Shown: piece by piece, positions 30,801 to 42,102 of the stretch | How the letters are laid out: each line of letters begins with the position of its first letter | Position numbering within the stretch: the stretch's first letter is position 1 | Assembly (NCBI GenBank): GCA_018398765.1 | Contig: JAHBMJ010000163.1 | Coordinates: forward strand, 2,501 to 45,166 | DNA: 42,666 bases | Source of the DNA: Chromera velia | Taxonomy: Eukaryota; Sar; Chromeraceae | Reading direction: 5' to 3' | The notes under the pieces: model-generated | Database searches by the model: none | The model's input: only the letters and a program-made list of their open reading frames with translations | What the model was told of the DNA's origin: nothing | Translations under genes and position numbers: made by a program

Positions 30801-31756
30801 ATGCAAGTCCAGCTTCCCCCACTCATCCCATGCAACCATCGACTTCAAATCCTCTCCTCCACACACACACTGCACGAAAGACAACGTCTCCTTCCGCTTC
30901 GTCTTCCCCTTTCAAATTTCCCACCGTCCCTCTACAAAGAGAGTCAATCTCTCCGAGTAGACCCGTGTCCAACGATTCTTCCACTCAGTCTCAGCCGTCT
31001 CGTATCCCGGCAGTGAAGAAGGAGACGCCTGCAGAGAGAGGGAGAGGAGACGCGACGACGAGGGACGGATGGGGATGGGGCGGGCCTGTGGCGCTTGAGA
31101 AGTCTCCGAGTCTTACCACCCGAGCGCAGTGGCCTGTCTCCGCAAATGGGCAGCAGAGAGATTGGATTGACGCAAGCACGCCTCAGCAGACAGAGACGGA
31201 CAGACGGAGCGACTGCCCTCGCCCGATCGCAATGGAATCGCAGTGGGGGCAGACTGACGCACGCACACACACAGGGGGGGAGAGTGGGGGGGCACGTCTT
31301 GTCCCCGTTCAGCAGCGGGATCGTGAGAGTCCGAGTAGGAGTGCGTCTGCGTCTGTGTCTCTGCAGCGGGAGAGAGGGGGCGGGAGAGGGGGGGAGAAAG
31401 CAAGGCAGAGACAGCAGTGGGTTGAGCAGAATATGGGACGCTGGAGTTACGGAGAGGAAGAGGAAGAGAGGCAGAGTGAGAAGAAGAGGTCTGACCAGAG
31501 TGGCAATGCTGCTTCGGGTTGTCCATCTGCATCTGGCAGTCAGAGAGACGGAGACAGAGACAGAGAGGGGGGCAGAGGGAAAGAAAGGGAAAGTGAAAAG
31601 GAGACGGAGATCAAGGCCGATATGATGGTCAAGTTTCTCTCTGCCTTTTCTGCACAGCAGTTGTCTGAGTTTAAGCAAATGGGTCCTGAAAGTCCTTTGG
31701 GAAAATTGGGTGTGCCTGCGTGGTTGGTCGACAAACTGATTCGAGAGAAGAGCTAG
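25326..31756 (+). CDS. Unrecognised large nuclear-type protein with SUMO-interaction-like motif
   Basis: Exons 25796-25975, 26711-26887, 27237-27703, 27916-28136, 28722-29272 and 29618-31756 join in phase (0, 0, 2, 1, 0), giving 1244 residues. An upstream exon 25326-25421 (GTCTGT donor, phase 0) is possible but weak, and the start codon was not found. The first two exons are helical, ending in RLAAKFQNVWETLQ, and distantly recall a TFIIS N-terminal helical bundle. The middle is rich in amphipathic charged helices (WTKRLSEVREAAKDLLQSWE) and acidic runs. The last exon is long, disordered and S/P/Q-rich, with EVIEVIALSDSETESDSE at about 30056-30110, a good match to a SUMO-interaction motif. The C terminus ends in a conserved-looking helical segment (SAFSAQQLSEFKQMG). 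No family was recognised; a chromatin or transcription role is inference. Confidence 0.7.
26020..26172. repeat. (GAAA)n microsatellite in an intron of the unrecognised gene
   Basis: About 150 bases of GAAA/GAAC units follow the donor at 25976 by some 45 bases. Intronic. Confidence 0.9.
27748..27838. repeat. (GT)n microsatellite in an intron of the unrecognised gene
   Basis: About 40 GT units between the donor GTCAGT at 27704 and the acceptor at 27915, followed by (GTCC)n at 27875-27900. Confidence 0.9.
28379..28428. repeat. (CAA)n(AAG)n trinucleotide repeat in an intron
   Basis: Short CAA and AAG blocks inside the intron 28137-28721. Confidence 0.85.
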
Positions 31757-33459
31757 AGGAAATAGAAGAGAAGACCATGCATGCAGAGGGCGGGTGGGGG
31801 GCATGGGAAAATGGGAATGCAAAGGGTTGGGAGTGCATGTATTCGGGTGGCCCTACGGGAATGATCACTGCTTCTACCCCAGCGGCCCTCAGATCTTCGT
31901 AATTGGGCGTATTTTGTTTGATTTGTAACTGTAAACTTTTCAAGGGCCCGGGGACGCATATACATGTGTGCGTGTGTGTGTGGGGGGGGGGGAGAAGAGC
32001 TGGAGGAAATAGAAATGAAGGTCATGCACGCGAAGGGCAGGTGGGAGGGTGGGTGGTTGGGCGGGAGGGAGAAGAGGCTGAAGTCAGGAGTGACTCATTG
32101 AGTCGCGCCTATTCTTCTTTGGGGTGTCAGGCATGATCATGTCAGGCACTCAGGAAGGAAAACACATGTTCGCTCTTTCTATGTGTCCAGTCGACACCTT
32201 TCTTTCTTTGGAGTGTCAGGCATGCAAAGGGCAGGTGGGAGGGTGGGTGGGTGGGAGGGAGGGAGAAGAGGGTGAAGTCAGGAGTGACTCATTGAGTCGC
32301 GCTTATTCTTCTTTGGGGTGACAGGCATGATCATGTCAGGCACTCAGGAAGGAAAACACATGTTCGCTCTTTCTAGGTGTCCAGTCGACACCTTTCTTTT
32401 TTGGGGTTTGGAAAACACAGATTCCGATCTTCGCAAGGCAAGGAAGAAGGAGGGAGGGGAGTGGAAAGGATGGAAAAATAATCCAGGAGGGAAAAGTAAC
32501 TGGATGGAAGTGAAGTGTGGTTCTACCTCTTCCTCTTTTTCTCTCTTTTTGTTCTTTTTCTGCGCGAGTGCTTGCGCTTTCTCATGAGTACGTGTGTGTG
32601 TGTGTGTATGTATGTATGTACGTACGTTTCTGGCCTGTTGCTTCATCATGTTAGAGAGGGGGCAGAAAGCGAACAGAAGTCAAGCAGCAGAACGTTCAAA
32701 CTGCCTACTCGACGTCTGGATAGGGTCATGAGCGCCTCCCTGTGGCCCTGTGACGAAATGAGAAGAAATCTTTCTCTCTCGATCTTCTCTTTCTTGTTTT
32801 TTTCATCGCTGCCCCCGCCGTCCTAAGTTTCTGTTTTTCGGTTTTCGTGGGTGGGGTGTGGGGCCAAGGAGGGCCGGGGAATGCCGTCGGCTTTGTGATG
32901 GTCTCTCACCCTTTGGTGCGCGTTCCCTCCCGTTCAGCTAGATGAACGAGCACCGGGTCAAACCGGGTGACAACCTTTGAGCAAGGACCTGCATGACCCC
33001 CTTTGGGGACTGGGGCATTGAATTTTCGGACAGAAGAGAAGAGGAGGGAGGGAGAAGGGGGGAGCGAAATCAATAGAAATCTTTCTGAATCTTCTCTTTC
33101 TTGTTCTTTTCGTTTGTTGCCTGGTTCGAAGATTTCGTCTCATGAGGAGGGGAGAGAGGGCGGCCCGCACGTCTTGGTTGGGACGCACGGGTGTCGGGAG
33201 GGCGGGAGAGTTGCCAATGTCTGCCACTCACTCAACAGTCTGGCAGTTCGAAAAAAGCATCCCGGTCAAGCGAGGTAGAGAAAGTGAGAGTCAAACAGGC
33301 GTCGGAAGTGAAAAAACCGTTCCTGCCAAGTGCCGTGCATTGGAAAGAGCCCTGGTTGAGTGCACGACCGAAGACTGCACATGACCACGCCGTCTCCGCA
33401 TTAGTGAGACGCTCCTCTGATTAACCGCACCACAGCGCCAGACTTCTGAGCTCTTGGAG
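31757..33459. other. Spacer with a 194-bp duplication
   Basis: No gene is supported. A short AGAAGAGCT(A/G)GAGGAAATAGAA segment at the end of the last exon (about 31747-31768) recurs at 31993, so the 3' end of the preceding gene has been copied downstream. Several ORFs of 80-100 codons around 33000-33420 lack domains and splice partners. Confidence 0.5.
32030..32410. repeat. 194-bp direct tandem duplication
   Basis: TGACTCATTGAGTCGCGC appears at 32091 and 32285. The flanking GGGCAGGTGGGAGGGTGGGT and the segment from TCATGTCAGG to the TCCAGTCGACACC block recur in the same order. A few substitutions and a small indel in the last T/C tract distinguish the copies. Confidence 0.85.
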
Positions 33460-34528
33460 ATGGCAGGCGCAAATGCAAAATTTGTGTTGTGTCAGTCCGG
33501 GACTCTCGCCGCAGAAGCAGTCGCTGAAATTTTCAAGCGGCAGTCCCAGGCACAGCACGACGATATCTTGAATAAGTTTCAGGATGAGTTTCTACCCACG
33601 TTGGTCATGCAGAGAGTTGTGTTTGTCGGTTGGGTGAGGGCAGGAGGTAGAGGCTTGAAGTGCCTGCCTGGTTTCCTTCCTGCCTCTGCCTGCTGATCCA
33701 GGTTGTGGTCTTCCTCTGGGGCGGGAGGAGAGAAAGTGGGCTGAAGATGAGGGGAGTGGAGTGGGGGTTGTAGCACTAGTACATTCCGGCAAGGTTAGAG
33801 GGGACTTTTTGACGGTGACTCAATTGGCTGCATGCGTGCGTGCATGCGGGGGCATAGAGGAGAGGAGGGGGGGCAAGGGAGGGAGAGTTAGCAAAGGGCA
33901 AATTGCACGTGTGTGTGTGTGTGTGTGTGCATGTCCATGCACACTGCTTGTCGATGTGTGAGTCTGCTATCTATGTATTGTTTCTTCCTCTGCCTTGTCT
34001 GTCCATCTGCATTTGTGTATCTTCCTTCCTTCCTTCCTTCCTTTCGTTCTCCTTTTGCGACTCACTCCGTCCCCTCCCATCGAGACCTTCCATGCTTGCA
34101 TGCATGCATCGATCGGCTCTCTTTTCTTTCCGTCCGTGTGCATGCGTGAGCCTCTCGACTTGCTCTCTCGAGCGCAAAGTGAAAGAAAAGAAAAAGTCGA
34201 TCAGGGAGTGAGTAGATCGAGGATTCTAATAGAGGAGAAAGAAAGGATCCTAATCTTTCCCTCCCTCCCTCCCTCCCAATTTTTGTCTATAAATTCCTCT
34301 TCGTACCCCTTAGGGGGATCCCATTCTTCATCAAGGTAAGCAGTCTGCTCCTAATTCCTTCCTTCATTCATTCATTCATTCATTCATTCATTTGTGTTGT
34401 TGCAGTTCAAGAAGGATCGACTCGTGAGGGACAGACAGCTTTGGTACATTCTCGTCTCGATGCTGTTTCTTTCATGCAGTTTCCTTCTCCTCTCTCTGTC
34501 TTCGTACGTTCACTCTCTCTCTCTCTGA
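33460..34528 (+). CDS. Small single-pass membrane protein, two exons
   Basis: Exon 33460-33633 starts MAGANAKFVLCQSG and ends VVFVGW at a GTGAGG donor, phase 0. Exon 34406-34528 follows a TTGTTGCAG acceptor, phase 0, and runs FKKDRLVRDRQLWY, then a hydrophobic stretch of about 18 residues (ILVSMLFLSCSFLLLSL) and a short tail to TGA. The product has 98 residues: a soluble helical N-terminal half rich in Q, A and E, a basic patch, and one transmembrane helix near the C terminus, as in tail-anchored proteins or small organellar complex subunits. No family was recognised. Codon use is ordinary, unlike the repeats around it. An AATAAA occurs about 400 bases downstream (34927). The intron of 772 bases holds (GT)n and (TTCC)n repeats. 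Confidence 0.45.
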
Positions 34529-36330
34529 CTTTGTTCGTGAGAACGTTCCCGTACTTTTATTTGCTTGCTCGAGTCCGACGGTGAGCTCTTCTTTTTTAAG
34601 AAGCGTTCACTTCGTCTTGTTGCGTGGTTTTTCACTTGAATTTTTCTTTCTTTTTTCTTCTCGTGGTCGAGAAAGAAACCGCTTTTTGGAACGCATTGCC
34701 ATGCAGTCATTTTTTGGTTCGATTAGCGTGAAAACGAATGACGAAGGAGAGCGTGAAAATGAATGACGAAAGAAAAAGAGAGTTCATACATCAATCGATC
34801 AGTCATAAGTAAAGGGTGATCAACTACAAAGACCTGATTGGTGTACATGACTTTGCGAAAGACAAACAAAAAGGGCTGTTGCGGTTGAGCCCTAACTTCT
34901 GTGTGTTTTCTCTTCATCACAAAGCAAATAAACTGCGCGTATGCAGAGCGAAGAACACTGGCAGCTGCGAAAGCGACAGCGTGCGTGCGAATGCACAATC
35001 AGGGTATCATTTTTTGAACGTAGGACATGTGAACGAACAGGTTGAAACTCTGCATCTTTTCGTTTTTGTTGTGTGTGCACGCAGAATCAATTTAAAGAAA
35101 AAGCCAATGAAGAGAAAAGTTGAGGGAAGAAAAGAAAGAAAGAAAGAAAGAAAGGAAGGAAGGAAGGAAGAGAGAGAGAGAGAGAGAGAAAGAGAAAGAA
35201 AGTGCCGATATGACTCACGGGTCCCAGGACTAGTCCCAGGAGAGGGTGCAAGAACGGACGAGGTCCTGTTTTGAGCCAGGGGGCTTCTGGAGAGAGTTCT
35301 GAGCCTCTGACGCACACTTTCTCTCTAACAGCCTCGATCGAACAGAGACAAAGGACATCTCTGCCAATCAACGAAGACCATTCAGAAAGAACCACTCGAC
35401 ACCGCTCCTTCTTTCTGTACACAATGCCGCAGTCCAAAATCTGCTGAATTAGAAAGAGATAGTTCAGCAAGACGTTCAAAATCGACAGCCTGGGAAGAAA
35501 AGTTCTAAAAAAAGTTCTTCACTCATGCAAACAATGATAATTGTTTACTTGTTTTTCTTTTTTTTTGGTAACGTGTTTGCATTATAATAAATTGCATAAA
35601 ACTTTGCAAATAAGAAAAAAATATATATCTAAGCTGTGCGGCAAATTTAGGAGAGTTGGTTCAGTTTTTAACATGTATAACCTGATTTCACTACTGTGAA
35701 TACAATAGTTTCAAAAATTACTACTGTCGTAGTAGTAAAACAATACTATGCATATTAGAGTTATAATAGTCTACAAAGAATGTTGTTATAAAAATTAAAT
35801 TGTTTTGTGCATGGCTGCTAAACGCTGGACGCGGCTTACGACGCCTAAAAAAAAATAGGCCGATGACGATGGAGTATGATGATAATAATAAATGCAACAA
35901 TTAGAAAAACTTAATTTTACGAAGAAGAAAAAAAAAAGAATGCTAGGTTAGAATTTAATTAAGGCCTCCTACATATATTGCCTTGGATTTGATTCAAATT
36001 GATTGATTGATTTAATATTTTCGTATCAACTATATACAACTGTACTAGCACCTCTAGCATCTATGACATCAAACTAGACATGAAAAAGAAAAACAATTGA
36101 CAATAGTTGTTGTATCACCTTAATATTAAACAGTAATTCACTCTTGTGCACTGAAGTTGTGCATGATCAGAGTCATTCAAATTCTCAATGACTATATTAA
36201 TTGCTCAATGCGATGGCTTAGCTCTAATACACTCTAGAATGCATGCACTGGCAGTCACTAAATCCTAGATTGAATCAATAATCAGTACCATGACACGCCG
36301 CATTATGAATTCACGCTCGTCTACGCTCAA
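34529..36330. other. Spacer: purine repeats, then AT-rich island
   Basis: 34529-35510 holds short ORFs without domains, an AATAAA at 34927-34932 and a (GAAA)(GGAA)(GA) microsatellite at 35125-35200. From about 35510 to 36280 the DNA is strongly AT-rich, with no ORF, and resembles the island at 41300-42000. No gene seen. Confidence 0.5.
35857..35895 (+). repeat. GGCCGATGACGATGG-(ATGAT)n motif, copy 1
   Basis: AGGCCGATGACGATGGAGTA followed by TGATGAT units. The same 27-base core, with two differences, lies in reverse orientation at 41861-41887, also within an AT-rich island. It is probably part of a dispersed element. Confidence 0.55.
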
Positions 36331-38641
36331 TCAGGTACCCTCTCTCAGCCTTGCTTCTTCTGCCGCTGTAAGAATTTCTGTTGCTTCCTTATTCCCGTTC
36401 ATCTTTGCCCATTCGAGTGCTGTCAGACAGGACCGGCTATCGACTGCCCTTACATCCGCCCCCGACTTCAACAGCACCCTCACGGTCGCAGCACTTGCCG
36501 CCTTGTTTTTGTTCTGCAGTCCCAAAATCAACGCGGGCATCCCTATTGAGTTACACACATTGGGGTTTGCTCCGTTCTCGCACAGCGTCTGTACTACTGA
36601 GGCTGTCTGGCCGTCTGCCTTTTCTAAAGCGACAACCAACAGAGACTCCCCCGCCGCGTTTTTTGTATTCACATCCGCGCCCCCCTCCACCAACGTCTTT
36701 ACAATCACAGCACTGTGCGCACACGGATCCTCTAGAGCCAGCATCAACGCATTCTGCTTCATCTTATTCAACGCACACACATCGGCCCCCGCCTGTACAA
36801 GCACCTCCACCACCTCCGACCTGTCATGCAGGGACGCCTCCAACAATGCCGTCCTCCCTTCCCAGTTGTCCCGGGCGTTCACCTCACCCCCCCCCTCCAA
36901 AAGGGTTCTCACGACATCCGGGTTTCCCCTCTTGGCAGCAACAACCAATGCAGTCCCAGCCCTGGACCGGGCATTCACATCCACCCCCCCATCTAGGAGT
37001 GCTCGGACAATCTCACAGTTCTCTGACAAGGACGCTGCCATCAACACAGACTTCCCATTCCCGTCTCGCACATTCACATCCGCCCCAGATCCCAACAAAC
37101 TTCTCACCACTTCCACACGCCCATTCACAGCTGCCGCCATTAACGGTGTACTCCCCTGCCGATCAATTGCGTCCACCTCCCCACCCAATTGTACCAGACT
37201 CTGTACAGCCTCCAGACGTCCGTCTCGTGCAGCCAGACTCAACGCCGTGCGGCCGTACCCGTCTCTGGCACAAAGGTCCGCCCCTCCGCCTACTAGGATC
37301 TCCACACTCTCCGCTAGGCCCTCAAGGGCAGCAACCATCAGGGAGGTTTCCCCCTCCTTATTCTCAGCCCCCACCTGCGTGCATGCGCATGCGCAAATAT
37401 GAATGTATGTCTGTCTGTATGTATGTATACTATACCTGCAGGTATTGAAATGTATGCATGCGTGGACAAGTAGACCATCAAGGAAGTCAGTCTGCCTTTT
37501 CTCATTCTAAGCACTCATCTGCATAAACGTAGATGTGTGCATGGGTCTGTGTGTGTTTGGTTAGCTGCATGGGTGTGGCTGTGTATCTGCATATTCATGA
37601 ATATGTATGCGGAGATTCGGTGTAGGTACTCTCTCTCTCTACGTGCAACTTTATCCTTCGTGCCACCGACCTGCGCGCATGCACATGCACAAATACGTAT
37701 GTGTGTACGTGTCTTTCTTTATCCTTCGTGCCACCGACCTGCGCGCCCAGTGCCACCAGAGTGCGCACGGTCTCTGTCTGGCGACTTCTGATAGCTGCGA
37801 ACAGCGCCGTCTCCCCGCACGAGTCCTCCAACGACAGGGAAGCCCCACAACCCACGAGGACCCGAAGAGCCTCCGCGTCCCCTCCCCTGACGGCCCTGTG
37901 AATCGCCCCCTCCTGGTATGGCCTGTTGTGCCATCCCGTCCATCCTTTGGGCCTCGCCTGCTTGGGAACTGGAACCAGAGAGTTCACATCTGCACCGAGG
38001 CGGAGAAGGAAGACCAGAAGCTCCAGGCTCTCCTCAGGAGAAGACAGGGACGTCCTTTCCTTCGCCTTCCCCTTTTCGTTCCCTTGATGGTCCTTCTGTC
38101 TGTTTCTGTTTCTGTCGGACAGAATCTTCCATACCGCCTCTGCAGGCATTTCAAATGTGCAATTCATTTGCTGATTTCTTCACTCACTTATGAAGTCAGA
38201 AGTGGTCTTTCTATTTTCGTCCTTGCCTGTCTGACACACTCTTCAACAGATCCTCAGCAGGCAAAGGACGGGCAGCGCACATGATCAACGAAAAAACCCA
38301 ACAGCGGACAAATACCCCACATATATGGTCTATGCAGGTATTAATAGACCACAAGAGGCGCATGCAACAGAAAAAAGAGAATATTTCGGCAGACTGGCGC
38401 TGCACAATGCAGCAGCCGCATTCCCTAAATACGCACAGCCAAAAGAACTAGAAGTACGAAACTCAAAACAGCAAAACAGACAGACATGTATACAGACAGA
38501 CAGACAGACAGACAAGTACACAGACAGACCTGCAGACACAGGACGGTATCTCCTCACAGTCCTCAGAATGACCGGAGTCAGTTGGAAGGCTTCAGAAGGA
38601 GAGGAGGAGGACGAGGACGCAGAGGAGGACTTTGCGCCCAT
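36331..38641 (-). CDS. Ankyrin-repeat protein, three exons
   Basis: Exons 38641-38530, 38139-37739 and 37374-36331 join in phases 1 and 0 and give 518 residues. The junction of exons 2 and 3 falls inside one repeat (TLVALGAQ joined to VGAENKEGETSLMVAA), which supports the splice model. About ten ankyrin repeats run through exons 2 and 3, with recurring G-x-T-(A/P)-L-x-x-A and (A/S)-L-L-x-x-G-A-D-V-N signatures; they mediate protein-protein binding. The N terminus is [19 protein letters not shown], a possible N-myristoylation signal (Gly2, Ser6). A segment with a KDHQGNEKGKAKERTS stretch precedes the first repeat. No catalytic or membrane domain is seen, so the partner is unknown. It is divergent from the FMN reductase gene, with 1.2 kb between start codons. 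Confidence 0.88.
37650..37746 (-). repeat. 68-bp duplication spanning the donor of ankyrin exon 2
   Basis: ATCCTTCGTGCCACCGACCT occurs at 37653 and 37721. On the minus strand each copy reads GCGCGCAG followed by GTCGGT, so a second identical donor lies 68 bases inside the intron. Using it would shift the frame. Confidence 0.8.
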
Positions 38642-39808
38642 TTCCTTTTAATTTAATGTCCCTTCTGCTCCTAGCTGTCCAACACGCTTCCTCTCACGCT
38701 GCCGGACTGCGGAGGATGGACTCGGAAGAGTGACGCCTCCTTCCTTCCTTCCTTCCTTCCTTCCTTCCTTTCTTTCCCTTTCGCTCTTGGGCTACCTTTG
38801 TACAGATTGGGGGAAGGCGGCAGTGTGCATCCGTCAGACGGGCTTCTTCTTCTGTTGAATCGCTGCTTGTGATACAAAGGTCAACTTGGAAGGACAGGTC
38901 GACCGGAAAGTCTCGCCTAAATGAGCCTTTGCGTGATTGTGAAGGAACGGAATGCCTTTTCAGTCGCGCTCGTGGCTCAACCAGGAAGGCATCCACCTAC
39001 TCAGATATATACACGCTTAGACGGTCAGATCGTCAAGTACACAGATATGCGCAGTACTCGAATTCGCGGGTGCCTGTCTGTGTATATGTGTGTACAGATG
39101 TGATCTGAATGTATATAAGTCCTTGTCTGACACGATCTGACACGTGAATTAAAGTTCCATTCGTGTCCATGCAGCGGCTTGCGGCTTGGAAATTAGACGC
39201 AAATTGACGATCGCTGCTCCAATCTGCTCCATGCACGCACGGAAATGGATCTGATATATACAGGCATGAGCAACTCTGCGTGTATGTATCGGTCAAAAAT
39301 CGGATAACATTTTGAGAGAAAAAAAATTAAAAAATGGTATGCTGGGACGTGCTATGCATCCCCGAACCGTCAGAAAAATGATCGAGAGTCAAATTAATTG
39401 AGACGATCGACGGATGCATGCATGGACATGCACAAACTGCACTTATATATAAGTGTATACGCATGCATGCTCACATCCTTCGTATATACAACGACGTACG
39501 TACATCATTGCAATTGTGTATATACACTTGCTCACGTCCATCTTCCTGTGATTGCAAGAACAGAAGTGGAAAGTGCAGCTTCTCTACAGGGATTTCGTGG
39601 CTCTTCTGTCGGTCATCACATTTACAAAACAAAACCAGCGTGTCAGACTGACGTTCACTGACCTGCCCAAGATATCACACATCGACATACGAGCACAGTC
39701 CGCAAGTTCCACGAGAGACTTTTCTACGGACACAGGCTAGTAATCTGGTCGACGGACAGCCATAGATATAGAACATCGACTGACTGACTGACCGACTATT
39801 AAAAGGAA
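38642..39808. promoter_or_regulatory. Divergent promoter region of ankyrin and FMN reductase genes
   Basis: No gene is seen between the two start codons. Both ATGs are preceded by AAAAGGAA(A) and followed by GG, a similar start context. The spacer contains (TTCC)n at 38740-38770 and many GCATGC and TATATA palindromic motifs around 39410-39530. Confidence 0.4.
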
Positions 39809-40981
39809 ATGGCATCTCTTCGTACGGTCGTGTTCTTCGGGTCTGCCCGGAATGTGATCCCTCCCTGGGGGGGGGACAAGAGACTGGGCGACAGGGTGCT
39901 GAAGCACGTGGTGGGGGTGCTGAAGGGACGCACGGCTGTGAAGCACGAGGTGACTGTGTTCGATCCTGCAGAGGTCTTCGGGGAGGGGGGGGCCCTGGCT
40001 TCCTCTGGGGGGGAACTCCAGACCCCCCACTTCTTTCTGGGTGGAAAGGCGCCTGAAGCGATGAATGACATGGCGAACACGATCAAATCTGCCGATTGTT
40101 TCCTGGTGGTCAGCCCTGAGTACAACCACACGGTACCCCCTGCCCTCGCGTCCCTGATGGGTCACTTCGGAGGATCAAACTACGCCAATAAGATCTCGGC
40201 TATCGTGACCTACTCACCTGGACCTTATGGGGGGTCTAGGGCGGCTGTGGCACTCCGCCCGTTTTTGTCGGAGCTGGGCTGCCTTCCCGTCTCGAAACTG
40301 TGCTGCCTCTCTTCCCCTGCAGGCAAGTTAAGTTTGTTTCTTCAGACTGCATGGGGCTTGTGTTCTTTCTCCTTCCCGCTTCTTTTTCCTTCTTTACCTC
40401 TTCCATCTTCCTCTTTCTCTTCGTAGACTTATTTTCCCTCCCTTATTCTCCTTTCCTCTTTCCTTTTTTCCCACGTCCTTTATTTTTCTTTCTTCTTGCT
40501 CTTCTCTGTCTTTGTGTGTTTTCTTCTTGCATATCTTTTATCTGTTTTCTTCCAGCGTATGCGAAAGAGAGTCTCTGAGATCACCAAGGACAATGAAGAG
40601 GGGGGCGTGTGTTGGCAGCTCGGTCGTCCGGTCCCTCTCTTCCTTTCACCAAGTTTGTGAGCAGAAGAGTTATCACGGTCACCTCGAATCCACACGTGCA
40701 GAGTTACATATCAATAAACACACATGCTCCATTTGCACACATCCCTCCAATCATGCAGACTACCTGCAGAGTCCTGTATCTGTATGTATCTATATCAAAA
40801 AAAAAAATGCACACATGCCTCCAATGATGCAGAGTACCTGACGACCGAGGGCGAGCCTGTTGACCCCGAAAAGCCCCACAGAATGCTCGGGCAGGTTCCC
40901 GCGTTGTTCAACCAGATGGAGTGGGCAGCCTTGGCCTTCAAGAAACACCTGGAGGAGTGCGGACCCCCTGCGGCGAAGTGA
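39809..40981 (+). CDS. NADPH-dependent FMN reductase family protein (flavodoxin-like), two exons
   Basis: Exons 39809-40322 and 40833-40981 give 220 residues. The N terminus, MASLRTVVFFGSARN, is the first beta strand and FMN phosphate loop (GSxR) of the FMN_red fold. FLVVSPEYNHTVPPALASLM carries the PEYN flavin-contact motif, and IVTYSPGPYGGSRAAVALRPF is the next strand and helix. Exon 2 supplies the C-terminal helix (LFNQMEWAALAFKKHLEE). Members reduce quinones, azo dyes or metal ions with NAD(P)H. The exact substrate cannot be read from the sequence. The best junction is CAG followed by GCAAGT, a GC-AG intron that puts SSPAEYLTTEGEPVD in line with the family. A GT donor nine bases later (40332) is also in phase and would add three residues. 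No targeting peptide is evident. Confidence 0.88.
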
Positions 40982-42102
40982 AGCAGAAAGCTTCGGGGAG
41001 ACAGAAAGGGGGGAAATGAGACAAGGGAACAGAAAAGGACGGAATATGAAGGGGAAGACAGTAACGATAGATTCATTCGATCGAATTACACCGGATCTCT
41101 CTTCCAAGCAGACAGACTTACTGGAACTGGAAGCAACTGATCGATACTGATTGGTCAATCGATAGGTCGATCGACTGATTCTTTTGATTTCTCTCGGCGA
41201 CTCAATCCTGTCTCGATTGGACTTCGGACCTCTCTCTCTCTCTCTCTTTCTCTCCATGCAAGTCTCTTTCCCTCTCCGTGCCTGTGTAAACGAGTGATCA
41301 AGTCAAACTGTGACTCAAACGCTCATAGAATTAACTTGTGACTTAGCTACAAAAATTGGGAACAATTTAAATTCAATTATATGCCATAAAGCGACTCGGA
41401 AATTATAAAATTAAAAGCGTGCAACTTTTTGAAGACTCTAGCGAAGATCTTAGCTTCTACAAATAATTGAATAAATTGATTGCTCTAGTGACTGCTATAA
41501 TTTTCAGCTCGTTTCAAGATTTATATAAACACAGCTTATGATTTGGTGCTTCATACACACTAAAATACAGGGCTATGCACACTTTAAAGAAACAACTTTG
41601 AAGTTTGACTTATTATATTTCTAGCTAGGTCGCTGCTAGCTTTTCAGTTAAAATTTAATTCATTAAAAAAAAAAACTTAGTCAGAAAAAAATATAAAAAT
41701 TTAAAAATGTGTCACAAGTAAAGTGACAGAGCTGAATTGAATTCAGTTAGAATCGGTGAGCCAATTAACTTATTCATTAGGCTCTGGTCAACCAGGGTAG
41801 CCAATTTTTTAGGTGCCAGGCCATCCCATGGCATGCAATTTTTATTGATCATCATCATCATCATCATACGCCATCGCCATCGGCCTCACAATGATTTTTG
41901 ATTTATTAATAAAAAAAAATTAGTAAAAATCTTGTACACGCGGTCACTTCGATTCGAAAAAAACTGGCCATAATCATGTTCGATTGAATGTTTTATTCAG
42001 TTTTTCTCCCCTAGTTTTCTCCCATTGATCTCTTTCAAAGAAAACCATGCCGTTAGAAATTGGATGTTCTTTTCATTCTTTTTCTTCCCTCCACAGAATC
42101 TT
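40982..42102. other. Convergent spacer with AT-rich island
   Basis: 3' regions of two convergent genes. 41300-42000 is strongly AT-rich without ORFs; an AATAAA at 41470-41475 could serve the FMN reductase transcript. No gene seen. Confidence 0.5.
41861..41887 (-). repeat. GGCCGATGGCGATGG-(ATGAT)n motif, inverted copy 2
   Basis: On the minus strand this reads AGGCCGATGGCGATGGCGTA followed by repeated TGATGAT, matching the motif at 35857 with two substitutions in the first 27 bases. Confidence 0.55.

Noticed and set aside
36290-37448. Plus-strand frames of 355-370 codons
   Set aside because: Antisense to the ankyrin exon; the ankyrin signature on the minus strand is unmistakable, and the plus-strand frames only mirror its codon bias.
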